A DNA stretch of 64,000 bases from CAYWMD01 sp964458575 (lineage in GTDB: Bacteria; Verrucomicrobiota; Verrucomicrobiia; Limisphaerales; JADLHS01): the NCBI GenBank assembly GCA_964458575.1, contig CAYWMD010000002.1:161169-225168 (forward strand), given 5' to 3'. The stretch's first letter is position 1. Every line of letters starts with the position of its first letter. Shown here piece after piece: positions 1 to 8,060 of the stretch. The notes under the pieces were generated by a model. The model was not told the origin of the DNA, searched no databases, and was given only the letters and a program-made list of their open reading frames with translations. The position numbers and the translations under genes are program-made.

Positions 1-38
1 CACCACGGAAACTCGGATAAGAAACCTACCGCGAAAGC

Positions 39-881
39 ATGAGCACCCAGGTTTGCGATCTTCCCAGCAGCCGATTCGTCGCTTCGGTCGAAGCTCATCC
101 TACGGCCCAGGAACTCTGGCAGCGGTATCATCAAGCCGGGGACAGCCACACGGAGAACGCCCTGGTCGAACAATATCTTTCCCTCGTCCGGGCCGTGCTG
201 GGCCGGCTGGCGATGACCTTGCCCGAGCATGTGGACCAGGATGATTTGAACAGCGCGGGCCTGGTGGGTTTGCTCCAGGCCTTGCGCAACTACGACCCGG
301 CGTGCGGCACGTCGTTCGAAACCTACGCGCGGGTGCGCATCCGCGGCGCCATGCTCGATGAGTTGCGCCGCATGGACTGGGTGCCCCGCACGGTGCACGA
401 GAAAACCCGCCGGGTGCAGGAAATCATGGCGCAACTCGAACAACAACTCGGCCAGACCCCCACGGAAGCCCAGATGGCTCGGGCGATGAAAATGCCGCTG
501 AAGGAATACCAGGAGCTGCTCGACGAAATCCGGCCCGCGGCGTTTGTCTGTCTGGACGCGGTTGCGACCGCCGACGAGGAATCGGGCAGTTTGTACGAGG
601 TCATCGGTGATAGCGCCGAGGACGGCCCGTTGGAACAAACCTCGCAACGGGAACTCAAGGAATTGGTGCTGGAACGGCTGCACCAGTTGCCGGACATGCA
701 GCGCAAAGTTCTGGCGTTGTATTACGGCGAGGACCTGCACCTGCGCGAAATTGCCGAGGTGTTTGGCGTCACTGAATCACGCATCTGCCAGATCCATGCG
801 CAGGCGATTCTGGCCATCCGTTCCTACCTGCACCGCTTCGAAGCCGGATTGACCACGCGTGCCGGCGCAAAATTCTCATGA
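39..881 (+). CDS. fliA: RNA polymerase sigma-28 factor FliA
   Basis: Directs RNA polymerase to late flagellar promoters (flagellins, cap, chaperones). The 280-residue length is normal for FliA/WhiG. Region 2 lies at about residues 40-115, with the SFETYARVRIRGAMLDELR stretch typical of the group, followed by WVPR. Region 3 lies at about 118-190. Region 4 lies at about 215-268, with a helix-turn-helix around LREIAEVFGVTESRICQIH. The stop overlaps the motA start as ATGA, so the two are translationally coupled. Matching sigma-28 promoters are visible at 33499-33525 and 32128-32154, and a candidate anti-sigma factor FlgM is encoded at 28285-28548. Only 38 bases precede the gene here, so its own promoter and any upstream genes are not visible. 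Confidence 0.95.
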   Translation: MSTQVCDLPSSRFVASVEAHPTAQELWQRYHQAGDSHTENALVEQYLSLVRAVLGRLAMTLPEHVDQDDLNSAGLVGLLQALRNYDPACGTSFETYARVRIRGAMLDELRRMDWVPRTVHEKTRRVQEIMAQLEQQLGQTPTEAQMARAMKMPLKEYQELLDEIRPAAFVCLDAVATADEESGSLYEVIGDSAEDGPLEQTSQRELKELVLERLHQLPDMQRKVLALYYGEDLHLREIAEVFGVTESRICQIHAQAILAIRSYLHRFEAGLTTRAGAKFS

Positions 882-1744
882 TCATCTTCATTGGTGCCAT
901 CATTGTTACGCTCTCGGTCTTCGGCGGCTTCGTCATGGGCGGCGGCCAGATGGGCGCGCTGGTCCACCCCAACGAACTCCTGATCATCGGCGGCGGCGCG
1001 CTGGGTGGCCTCGTGATCATGTCGCCGAAGCGGGTCCTCATGGACATGGGCAAGGGCATCCTCGTCTGCCTCAAAGGCGCGCCCTACAACCGCGTGGCGT
1101 ACGATGAACTGCTGAAGGTGCTTTACGAACTCTTTCTGCTCGGCCGGCGCAACGGCATGATCGCGCTGGAAGAACACGTGATGGAGCCGGAGAAAAGCTC
1201 GATTTTCAAGCGTTACCCGCGGTTCACCGCGAACCACCACGCGGTGGAATTTCTCTGCGGCAGCCTGCGTCCGATCATTGACGGCAAGGTCAAGCCCGAC
1301 CAGTTGCGGTTGTTGCTGGACGTGGAACTCGAGCGGCTGGAAAACGATCATCATGCGCCGGTGAACGTGCTGACGAAGACGGCCGATGCCCTGCCCGGGT
1401 TCGGCATTGTGGCGGCCGTGCTGGGCATCGTGATTACGATGGCGTCCATTTCCGGCCCCATCGAATTGATCGGCGAACACGTGGCGGCGGCGCTGGTCGG
1501 CACCTTTCTCGGCATTCTGCTTTCGTATGGCTTCATCAATCCCCTGGCAATGAACCTGGAATTCAACGGCGTGGCGGAGCTGGATTACACCCGCTGCATT
1601 GCGGCGTGCGTGACGGGTTTCGCCGGTGGCATGGCGCCGGTCACGGCGGTCGAATTGGGCCGGCGCGGGCTCAGCGCCGAACTGCGTCCCACGGCGGACG
1701 AGATGGAGCAGATGTTCAAGTCGCTGAAGACCGCCACGAAATAA
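878..1744 (+). CDS. motA: Flagellar motor stator protein MotA
   Basis: Inner-membrane proton-channel subunit of the flagellar stator. The 288 residues fit the family. Hydrophobic segments lie near residues 1-20, 33-50, 165-185 and 195-215. The large cytoplasmic loop lies between the second and third, and the ADALPGFGIVAAVLGIVITM segment is the characteristic third transmembrane helix with its conserved proline. The start is fixed by the ATGA overlap with fliA, and motB follows after 10 bases. Confidence 0.96.
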   Translation: MIIFIGAIIVTLSVFGGFVMGGGQMGALVHPNELLIIGGGALGGLVIMSPKRVLMDMGKGILVCLKGAPYNRVAYDELLKVLYELFLLGRRNGMIALEEHVMEPEKSSIFKRYPRFTANHHAVEFLCGSLRPIIDGKVKPDQLRLLLDVELERLENDHHAPVNVLTKTADALPGFGIVAAVLGIVITMASISGPIELIGEHVAAALVGTFLGILLSYGFINPLAMNLEFNGVAELDYTRCIAACVTGFAGGMAPVTAVELGRRGLSAELRPTADEMEQMFKSLKTATK

Positions 1745-1754
1745 GGGGGCGCGC

Positions 1755-2531
1755 ATGAGTAACAAACATGGGCATCATGGCGGAGCCTGGAAGGTGGCGT
1801 ACGCCGACTTCACCACGGCGATGATGGCTCTGTTTCTCTGCCTCTGGCTCACCTCGCAGGACACCAAGATCAAGGAAGCCGTCGAGCGCGCGTTTCGCAA
1901 TCCGTTCTCCGCTGTCACCAAGGAATCCACCGGTATCATTCCCAACCAGGGCAAGGATGCGTCCGCCACCTACCAGCAGCAGGGCAATTTTCAATCCGTG
2001 TCCGCCGTGGAAATGGAAACCATGCGCCGCGTCAGCGACGACCTGGCCAAAATCCTTCAGCAACAGGAGGAGATGGACAAGAGCATCCAGATTGACGTGA
2101 CCGGGGACGGGTTGCGGATCAACGTGTTTGACCGGTCGCAGAAGCCGGTTTTTGAACCGAACACCGACACGTTTACGAAGTATGGCGCCTGGGTTTTTTC
2201 GACCCTGGCGTGGGAAATCGCGCGGTATCGCGCGTTCCGGGTCGAGTTGGAAGGGCATACAGAGCAACGTGCCCAAGCGGGTCGCGAGACGAACACCAAG
2301 TGGGAATTGTCCACGGAACGCGCCAACGCCGCGCGCCGGAAACTCGTCCAGGATGGCGTGCAGGACGCCCAGATTTTCAAAGTGTCCGGCTATGCCGACA
2401 CCGCGCCCATGCCGGCGATTCCGCCGACGGCCGAAGCCAACCGCCGCGTCACCGTCATGCTGAAACTCAAGGCCTCGGTGGCGCAATTGTCCGCTGTGGA
2501 CACCACCCCATCCACCCCATCCACTCCATGA
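1755..2531 (+). CDS. motB: Flagellar motor stator protein MotB
   Basis: Peptidoglycan-anchoring partner of MotA. The short N-terminus leads into the single transmembrane helix. The helix begins AYADFTTAMMALFLCLW, and its Asp18 matches the proton-carrying aspartate of MotB. Residues 60-130 are a linker and plug region. The OmpA-like peptidoglycan-binding domain covers about 130-245, with VELEGHTEQ and LSTERANAARR motifs. The tail is short and Thr/Pro/Ser-rich (TTPSTPSTP). The stop overlaps the next small gene as ATGA. Confidence 0.95.
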   Translation: MSNKHGHHGGAWKVAYADFTTAMMALFLCLWLTSQDTKIKEAVERAFRNPFSAVTKESTGIIPNQGKDASATYQQQGNFQSVSAVEMETMRRVSDDLAKILQQQEEMDKSIQIDVTGDGLRINVFDRSQKPVFEPNTDTFTKYGAWVFSTLAWEIARYRAFRVELEGHTEQRAQAGRETNTKWELSTERANAARRKLVQDGVQDAQIFKVSGYADTAPMPAIPPTAEANRRVTVMLKLKASVAQLSAVDTTPSTPSTP

Positions 2532-2821
2532 CCGCGATTCACAACGAGCCGTTCGTGCCGCTCACCCCGGCTGCGCCCGCCCGCGACGCGAGGGAATTTC
2601 GCGCCACAATTGTTCCCCGACCGGCGGCGACGCAGCCACTGCGTCCGCCGGTCGTGTCTGGCGCATCGCCCCACCCGAAGACCGCGTCCGGCAGCGGCTG
2701 CGAACCGCGCGTGTCGGTTCAGCGCGAAGACGATCACGTTTCCGGGATTCGCATCGAGTGTGCGTGCGGGCAGGTGATTGATCTGGCCTGTGTTTATCAA
2801 GTCCCGCCCCAGTCCGACTAA
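2528..2821 (+). CDS. Small unknown protein of the flagellar operon (97 aa)
   Basis: Not recognised. The ATG overlaps the motB stop (ATGA), and the frame stays open for 97 residues. The N-terminal two thirds is Pro/Ala/Arg-rich and probably disordered. The C-terminus (about residues 74-92) is compact, with the pattern IECACGQVIDLACVY. The two cysteines spaced CxC, followed by a third eight residues later, could bind a metal. Tight coupling on both sides argues that it is translated. The role is unknown. A motility accessory factor is inferred from position only. Confidence 0.6.
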   Translation: MTAIHNEPFVPLTPAAPARDAREFRATIVPRPAATQPLRPPVVSGASPHPKTASGSGCEPRVSVQREDDHVSGIRIECACGQVIDLACVYQVPPQSD

Positions 2822-2839
2822 GTGGAGGCTGTGACCGTG

Positions 2840-3001
2840 ATGCACGAAGCTTCCAGCCACGACGCGAGGCCGGGTTCGCTGGGACGGTTGGCGGCGGAAA
2901 TTTCCCGGCAATTTCTGCAACGCGTCCGGCAAAATTCCTCCAGCCTTGCGCGCAACCTGCACGAAATCCGCGCAAAGTCCCCATGGCATATCCACTGCTA
3001 A
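2840..3001 (+). CDS. Very small unknown protein (53 aa) before flgF
   Basis: Not recognised. A 53-codon frame lies exactly in the gap between the 97-residue gene and flgF, 18 bases after one and 13 bases before the other. In-frame GTG codons at 2822 and 2831 could extend it to 59 residues. The product is basic, with an amphipathic helix-like run (LAAEISRQFLQRVRQN) and no transmembrane segment. The tight fit in an operon without other gaps is the main support. It may also be untranslated spacer. Confidence 0.4.
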   Translation: MHEASSHDARPGSLGRLAAEISRQFLQRVRQNSSSLARNLHEIRAKSPWHIHC

Positions 3002-3014
3002 ACCGTTTTCGCCG

Positions 3015-3749
3015 ATGAATCAAAGCCTTTGTCAAGCCGCCGCCGCGATGAACGCCAGTTCGCGCTGGCAGGAAGTCATCGCCGACAATCTCAGCATTGC
3101 GTCGCTGCCCGGCGCGCGCAAACTCGAAACCGTCTTCTCGACCGTTGAGGCCGGCCTTGGCGGTTCGAACCGTCCCAATCCAGTGATGCCGTCCGCCGGG
3201 ACCGGGGTCAATTTCCAGCCGGGTGCGATGTACCCCACGAATGACACCCTTGATTTTGCCATCGAGGGCAAAGGCTTTTTTGAAATCCAGCTCCCGAACG
3301 GGCAACTGGCTTACACGCGCAACGGTGACTTCCGTCTCGACGCGCAAGGCCGCCTTGTCACCGGCCAGGGTTATCCGGTCATGAGCGATGCCGGCCCGCT
3401 GCAACTGGACCCGTCCAATCACGATCCCATTTCCGTCACCGCAACGGGCGAAATCAGCCAGGGCGGCGATGCGAAAGGCAAACTGCGCGTCGTCGAGTTC
3501 AAGAATCCGCAGTTGCTGTCACGGATGGGGGCGGGCTATTTCCTGGCCGACAATCCGGATGCGCAATTGAGCGACGGCTCGGAGTCCAGGGTTGCCCAAG
3601 GTGTTCTGGAAGCGTCGAACCTGTCGGCCGTCACCGAAATGGCGAGCCTCGTCACGGCCATGCGCCTGTTCGAGTCCAACCAACGCGTCCTCCAGATGTA
3701 TGATGAACGCTCCAGCCGCGTGATCAGCGAACTGGGCAATCCCGGCTGA
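3015..3749 (+). CDS. flgF: Flagellar proximal rod protein FlgF
   Basis: Rod component exported by the flagellar secretion system and assembled in the periplasm. The 244 residues are of normal FlgF/FlgG size. The central region has the rod-family signature (LDFAIEGKGFFEIQLPNGQL, YTRNGDFRLDAQGRLVT). The C-terminus carries the conserved QGVLEASNLSAVTEM...R.FESNQRVLQ helix. The N-terminal rod motif is degenerate (VIADNLSIAS in place of VIANNLANVN), which is commoner in FlgF than FlgG. ATG 3015 gives the normal N-terminus, although the frame is open further upstream. flgG follows after 33 bases. Confidence 0.92.
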   Translation: MNQSLCQAAAAMNASSRWQEVIADNLSIASLPGARKLETVFSTVEAGLGGSNRPNPVMPSAGTGVNFQPGAMYPTNDTLDFAIEGKGFFEIQLPNGQLAYTRNGDFRLDAQGRLVTGQGYPVMSDAGPLQLDPSNHDPISVTATGEISQGGDAKGKLRVVEFKNPQLLSRMGAGYFLADNPDAQLSDGSESRVAQGVLEASNLSAVTEMASLVTAMRLFESNQRVLQMYDERSSRVISELGNPG

Positions 3750-3782
3750 CATCCGACACTCAAACCCAGCACCTGATATTTT

Positions 3783-4565
3783 ATGTTGCGCGCCCTTTAC
3801 TCCGCTGCTGCCGGGATGGAATCCCAGCAACTCAACCTCGACGTCATTTCCAACAACCTCGCCAACGTCAACACGACCGGCTACAAGAAGAACAAGGTCG
3901 AGTTTCAGGAACTGCTGTATCAGACCACGCGCGCGCCCGGCTCGGAGCAGGGGAGTGGCAACCTGCTTCCCACCGGCATGCAGGTCGGCCAGGGCTCGCG
4001 GCCCGTTGCCACTTCGCGCATCTTTACCACGGGCGAACTCTCCCACACTGGCGAGCGGCTGGATGTCGCGATCCAGGGCGATGGTTTTTTTGAAGTGCAA
4101 ATGCCCGACGGCAGCCGCGCCTACACCCGCGACGGCGCCTTCAAGACCGCATCGGATGGTCGGATCGTCACCAGCGAAGGGCTGCCCCTGCAAGGCGGGT
4201 TTCAAGCCGTGCCCGCCGGCACGACCAACATCACCATCGCTCCCAACGGCGAGGTCACCTACACCGGTCCCAACGGCAACACGAATTTTCGCGTGCAACT
4301 CGTGCGCTTCAACAACGCGGCCGGTTTGGAAAGCATGGGGCGCAATCTGTTCCGCGAAACAACGGCGTCCGGTCCACCCGAACTCGGCAACCCCGGCGAG
4401 AACGGCTTCGGCGAGGTCGAGCAGGGCTACCTGGAACTGTCCAACGTCAAAGTCGTCGAGGAAATGGTGAAACTCATCCTCGCCCAGCGCGCTTACGAGG
4501 TGAACTCGAAGGCCGTGCAGGCGGCGGACGAAATGATGGCGCAAAGCAACAATCTCCGACGCTAA
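3783..4565 (+). CDS. flgG: Flagellar distal rod protein FlgG
   Basis: Distal rod subunit, 260 residues as expected. The N-terminal helix has the full rod/hook motif (AAAGMESQQLNLDVISNNLA then NVNTTGYKK). The centre has LDVAIQGDGFFEVQMPDG and YTRDGAFK. The C-terminus has QGYLELSNVKVVEEMVKLI followed by AQRAYEVNSKAVQAADEM, the FlgG C-terminal signature. A dispersed palindromic repeat separates it from flgA. Confidence 0.97.
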   Translation: MLRALYSAAAGMESQQLNLDVISNNLANVNTTGYKKNKVEFQELLYQTTRAPGSEQGSGNLLPTGMQVGQGSRPVATSRIFTTGELSHTGERLDVAIQGDGFFEVQMPDGSRAYTRDGAFKTASDGRIVTSEGLPLQGGFQAVPAGTTNITIAPNGEVTYTGPNGNTNFRVQLVRFNNAAGLESMGRNLFRETTASGPPELGNPGENGFGEVEQGYLELSNVKVVEEMVKLILAQRAYEVNSKAVQAADEMMAQSNNLRR

Positions 4566-4603
4566 ACCATTAGGCCAAAGTCCGGATTCCACTGATGAAG
4601 CCC

Positions 4604-4710
4604 ACATCGAACATCCAACATCGAACATCGAACATCCGACATCCAATGGGAGGAAGCACGTGTCGGCGCATTGGCCGTTGGGTGTTGGATGTTGGATGTT
4701 CGATGTTTTC
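4604..4710 (+). repeat. Palindromic repeat family A, copy 1
   Basis: Left arm of short ACATCGAACATCC units, core CCAATGGGAGGAAGCACGTG then a variable dinucleotide and GCGCATTGG, right arm of TGTTGGATGTTGGATG units ending in TTTTC. CCAATG pairs with CATTGG around a loop containing GGAGGAAG, and the arms add a long imperfect stem. The core matches the copy at 10479-10571 almost exactly. The copy lies on the 5' end of flgA and supplies possible start codons. A partial family-B unit (CAAAGTCCGGATTCC) lies just upstream at 4574-4594. Confidence 0.85.
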
Positions 4711-5449
4711 TTTTTTGTTGCTTTTCGCCTGCCTGGGCGGAGGGTTCGCCGTGTGCCTGCGTGCCGGCGAGCCCTCGGATTTGTCCCCGACCAATGCCGC
4801 TCCGAAAGAACGGACGTGCGGCGAAGCGGAACTGGTGGAGCTGCTCACCGCGACGCTTCAGCGGGATTACGTGAAGGAAAAGGGCGAACTGGAACTGAAC
4901 CTCAAACGATCCTGGCCCGGTTGCCTGGTGACGGATGAACCGTTGACGCTTCATGTGCTCGAACTGCCGAATGCGGGGGTCACGCCTTCCTGCATCGTGC
5001 GGTTTGAACTGCGCGCCGGCGAACGGGCGCTGGGCAACTGGCAGGCGACGTTGCAGGCGCGCATCTGGCGCGAAGTGTGGGTCGCCCGCAGCGCGCTCAA
5101 GCGCGGGCAGCCGGTGGCAGGTGCGGACATCGCCCGCGAGCGTCGCGACATTTTGCCGCTGCGCGATACGGTCGCGGAATTCGCGTCGGGTGATTCGGCT
5201 TATGAGACGGCCGAGCCGTTGGCGGTGGGAGCGCCGCTGCTGGCGCGCTCAATCCGGCTGCGTCCGGTCATTCGCCGCGGGCAATTGACGGATGCGTTGG
5301 TGCGCGACGGCAGTTTGAGCATTTCCTTGAAGGTCGAGGCCCTGGAAGACGGCGCGCCCGGCCAGGTCATCCGTGCCCGCAACCCGGTTACGCGCCGTGA
5401 CCTCACCGGACGCGTGCTGGATGAACAAACGATTCTGATTCCCCTTTGA
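4646..5449 (+). CDS. flgA: Flagellar P-ring assembly chaperone FlgA
   Basis: Periplasmic chaperone for P-ring (FlgI) assembly. The C-terminal half contains a SAF-type fold. WVARSALKRGQPVAGADI, DILPLRD, LLARSIRLRPVIRRGQ and a final RVLDEQTILI resemble FlgA. Three in-frame ATGs are possible: 4595, 4646 and 4703. The 4646 start gives basic residues (CRRIGR) before a hydrophobic segment (FSFLLLFACLGGGFAVCL) and an LRA-GE cleavage-like site, so it is preferred. The 4703 start leaves no charge before the hydrophobic stretch. All three starts lie in or beside palindromic repeat copy 1, so the N-terminus appears to have been rebuilt by the repeat. flgH follows after one base. Confidence 0.85.
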   Translation: MGGSTCRRIGRWVLDVGCSMFSFLLLFACLGGGFAVCLRAGEPSDLSPTNAAPKERTCGEAELVELLTATLQRDYVKEKGELELNLKRSWPGCLVTDEPLTLHVLELPNAGVTPSCIVRFELRAGERALGNWQATLQARIWREVWVARSALKRGQPVAGADIARERRDILPLRDTVAEFASGDSAYETAEPLAVGAPLLARSIRLRPVIRRGQLTDALVRDGSLSISLKVEALEDGAPGQVIRARNPVTRRDLTGRVLDEQTILIPL

Positions 5450-5450
5450 T

Positions 5451-6065
5451 ATGCGCAACAAACTCATTCTGCTCTCGCTGCTCGCGGTTTGCGCCGCCGG
5501 TCATGGCTTTGCGCAATCCGTCTGGCGTGAAGAAACTTCCCGTTCGATGTTCGCGGACAAACGCGCCACGGGCGTGGGCGACGTGCTGACGATCATCGTT
5601 CAGGAAAGCACCACGGCCTCCAAGGACAACCAGACCAAGACGGCGAAGGAATCCAGCGTGGACGCGAGCATTGCGACGTTTCTCTACAGTCCCGGCGCCA
5701 GCAGTTTTCTCACAAAGAACGGCGCGATGCCGGCGTTGAAATATGATTCGAAGAACGGGTTCGCCGGCGGTGGTTCGGTGGACAATTCCGAGAAGATCGT
5801 CGCGCGGGTGGCGGTGAAGGTAATTGACGTGCTGCCGAACAAGACGCTGGTGATCGAGGGCACGCGCGAAACGTCCTTCAGCGGCGAACGGCAGACCGTG
5901 ACGTTGCATGGCGTGGTGCGGCCGGAAGATGTCAGCGCCAACAACACGGTTTACAGTTACAACATCGCCGATGCGAAGGTGCAGATCGTCTCGAAGGGCG
6001 TGCTCACCGACAGTCAGCGCAAGGGTTGGTTCAACCGCATCTGGGACAAGCTCACTCCGTTTTGA
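5451..6065 (+). CDS. flgH: Flagellar L-ring protein FlgH
   Basis: Outer-membrane L-ring subunit, 204 residues, slightly shorter than enteric FlgH. The SMFADKRATGVGDVLTIIVQES block and the later VIEGTRETSFSGERQTVTLHGVVRPEDVSANN block are FlgH hallmarks. The N-terminal signal (basic MRNK, then a hydrophobic stretch) ends in GFAQS. The only cysteine in it sits in LAVC. Valine just before the cysteine is unusual for a lipobox, so cleavage by signal peptidase I is as likely as lipidation. It lies 1 base after flgA and 1 base before flgI. Confidence 0.95.
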   Translation: MRNKLILLSLLAVCAAGHGFAQSVWREETSRSMFADKRATGVGDVLTIIVQESTTASKDNQTKTAKESSVDASIATFLYSPGASSFLTKNGAMPALKYDSKNGFAGGGSVDNSEKIVARVAVKVIDVLPNKTLVIEGTRETSFSGERQTVTLHGVVRPEDVSANNTVYSYNIADAKVQIVSKGVLTDSQRKGWFNRIWDKLTPF

Positions 6066-6066
6066 C

Positions 6067-7197
6067 ATGCAGCCATCGTTGAAAAGATTTCTTGGGAACG
6101 GATGCATTGCGGCGCTGTCGCTGTGGGTTGCGCGCCCGGCGGCATTCGCGGAAGGCGTCCGCATCCGCGATCTGGTGATGGTTTCCGGTGCGCGGGACAA
6201 TCAACTCGTGGGTTATGGTTTGGTTGCGGGCCTGGCCGGAGATGGCGACAAGGACCCGGTTTACACCAAGCAAACGATTGCCAACCTGTTGATGCGATAC
6301 GGAATCAATGTGCCGCCCGCGACGCTCTCCTCGAAAAATGTCGCCGTCGTCATGGTCACGGCGGACATCCCGGCCTTCGTCAAGCCGGGCAGCCGCATTG
6401 ACGTGCAGGTCGCTTCCATGGGGGACGCCAAGACCCTGCAAGGCGGCGTGCTGCTGCAGACGCCGCTGCTGGGCGCGGACAACAAGGTTTATGCGGTGGC
6501 GCAGGGCCCGCTGTCCATCGGCGGTTTCACGGCCGGTTCGGGCGGCGCGGGCGGCGCGACGGTGACCAAAAATCACCCCACCGTCGGCCAGATCGTCAGC
6601 GGCGCGCTGGTTGAACGCGAAATCCCCACCACGATCGTGCATGACAATGTCGTCGAACTGCTGTTGCGCGAACCGGGGTTTACGTCCGCGGCCCGCATGG
6701 CGCTGGCGATCAACGATGCCTTTCGCACCAATGCCGCCGCCGCGCTCGATTCCACCACTGTGCGCGTGCAGATGCCCGAGGTCTGGCAGGCGGCCCCGGT
6801 GGATTTCATCGCGCGGATCGAGGGCGTCGAGGTCACGCCCGATTCGCCGGCGCGCATCATCATCAACGAACGCACCGGCACCATCGTCGCCACGGCGCGC
6901 ATCCGCATCTCGAGTTGCGCGGTGGCCCACGGCAACATCATCGTCAACGTCGCTTCCACGCTCACTGCCTCGCAGCCCACCGCGTTCAGCGAGCGCGGCC
7001 GGACGGTGGTCACGCCCAGCACCACCACCGAGGCCACGGAAGCGAAATCCTCGCTGGTCGCGCTGCCGGAAATGCCCACGGTCGAGAAGGTCGCCTCGGC
7101 GTTGAATGCGCTGGGCGTCACGCCCCGGGACGTGATGGCCATTTTCCAGGCCATGAAACAGGCGGGCGCGCTCCAGGCCGAACTCCTCATCCGCTGA
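6067..7197 (+). CDS. flgI: Flagellar P-ring protein FlgI
   Basis: Periplasmic P-ring subunit around the rod, 376 residues. ATG 6067, one base after the flgH stop, gives a clear Sec signal peptide (basic LKRF, hydrophobic run, ARPAAFA cleavage site). The mature protein starts EGVRIRDLVMVSGARDNQLV with NLLMRYGI and VAVVMVTADIPAF, the expected FlgI landmarks. ARIIINERTGTIVATARIRI and the C-terminal VASALNALGVTPRDVMAIFQ also match. The frame is open upstream inside flgH but that part is not FlgI-like. Confidence 0.96.
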   Translation: MQPSLKRFLGNGCIAALSLWVARPAAFAEGVRIRDLVMVSGARDNQLVGYGLVAGLAGDGDKDPVYTKQTIANLLMRYGINVPPATLSSKNVAVVMVTADIPAFVKPGSRIDVQVASMGDAKTLQGGVLLQTPLLGADNKVYAVAQGPLSIGGFTAGSGGAGGATVTKNHPTVGQIVSGALVEREIPTTIVHDNVVELLLREPGFTSAARMALAINDAFRTNAAAALDSTTVRVQMPEVWQAAPVDFIARIEGVEVTPDSPARIIINERTGTIVATARIRISSCAVAHGNIIVNVASTLTASQPTAFSERGRTVVTPSTTTEATEAKSSLVALPEMPTVEKVASALNALGVTPRDVMAIFQAMKQAGALQAELLIR

Positions 7198-7198
7198 T

Positions 7199-7567
7199 AT
7201 GCAAATCGCCCCGCTCCAACGCCAGATCGTCGCGTCGCAGTTGCCGCCCGAACAACTGGCGGGCAACGCGCATTTGAAGGAAGCGGAAAAGATCGCGGAA
7301 GCCAGCCGGCAGTTTGAAGCCCTGTTGCTGCGCCAGATTTTGCAGATGACGCAAAAAACCGTCATCCCCTCGCGTTACGCGGACAACTCCACCACGGCGG
7401 ACATTTATCGCGGAATGGTCGTGGAACAACTCGCGGACAGCATTTCCAAGTCGGGCAGCTTCGGCATCGCCCGGACGCTCGAACAGCAACTTGTCCCCCG
7501 GACGGACGACGCCAACCCGCCGCGACCAGACGCCACGGTCAAACCGGTTTCCCACACCCATGAATGA
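7199..7567 (+). CDS. flgJ: Rod-binding protein, FlgJ N-terminal domain only
   Basis: 122-residue protein equal to the rod-capping half of FlgJ. The EASRQFEALLLRQILQMTQK motif and DIYRGMVVEQLADSISKSGS followed by FGIA define the rod-binding domain. The peptidoglycan hydrolase domain found in gammaproteobacterial FlgJ is absent, as in many other phyla, so wall opening must rely on a separate enzyme not seen in this window. It lies one base after flgI and overlaps flgN by 8 bases. Confidence 0.88.
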   Translation: MQIAPLQRQIVASQLPPEQLAGNAHLKEAEKIAEASRQFEALLLRQILQMTQKTVIPSRYADNSTTADIYRGMVVEQLADSISKSGSFGIARTLEQQLVPRTDDANPPRPDATVKPVSHTHE

Positions 7568-8057
7568 ACAGTTGCCAAACCTGATTGAGGCCCTGCGCCA
7601 GGAATTGACCCAGTACGGCGAGATGCTTGCATTGCTCGACGCGCAACAGGATCACGTCATGCACCGGCGGACGCCGGACCTGCTGCAAAATGTGGCCGAG
7701 GTCAACGGCCAGGTCGAAAACATCCATGCCGCCCGCCGCGAGCGCGAACAATACCAGCGCAATGTCGCGCGGCAATTGGCGCTGGCGGAGGAGGCGGCCT
7801 TCACTGAAATCGTTCCGCGGCTGCCGGCGGATTACCGCCCGCTCGTGCAGGCGCTCGTGGACGAAAACAACGCGTTGCTCGTGCGGGTGCAACAACGCGC
7901 GCGGCAGAATCACATCCTGCTCAGCCGCGCGGTCGAGTTGATGCAGCGTTTTCTCGGCACGCTCTTCCCCGGCGCGGCGCAGACCACCTACGACGGCGCC
8001 GGCCGCACACAGGGCGCGGTCGTGCCCCAACATTCGCTGTACGAAACCATCGGGTGA
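7560..8057 (+). CDS. flgN: FlgN-like export chaperone for FlgK/FlgL
   Basis: 165-residue, mostly helical cytosolic protein. The N-terminus (LIEALRQELTQYGEMLALLD) and the mid-region (LVQALVDENNALLVRVQQRARQ) are FlgN-like, and the position directly before flgK and flgL fits a hook-junction chaperone. Sequence similarity within this family is weak, so the call rests on helical pattern, size and neighbours together. The ATG at 7560 overlaps flgJ. Further upstream in-frame codons lie inside flgJ. Confidence 0.8.
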   Translation: MNEQLPNLIEALRQELTQYGEMLALLDAQQDHVMHRRTPDLLQNVAEVNGQVENIHAARREREQYQRNVARQLALAEEAAFTEIVPRLPADYRPLVQALVDENNALLVRVQQRARQNHILLSRAVELMQRFLGTLFPGAAQTTYDGAGRTQGAVVPQHSLYETIG

Positions 8058-8060
8058 TTC

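Noticed and set aside
824..1765. 313-codon - strand frame opposite motA
   Set aside because: His/Arg-rich shadow of motA, which has the expected membrane topology on the + strand.
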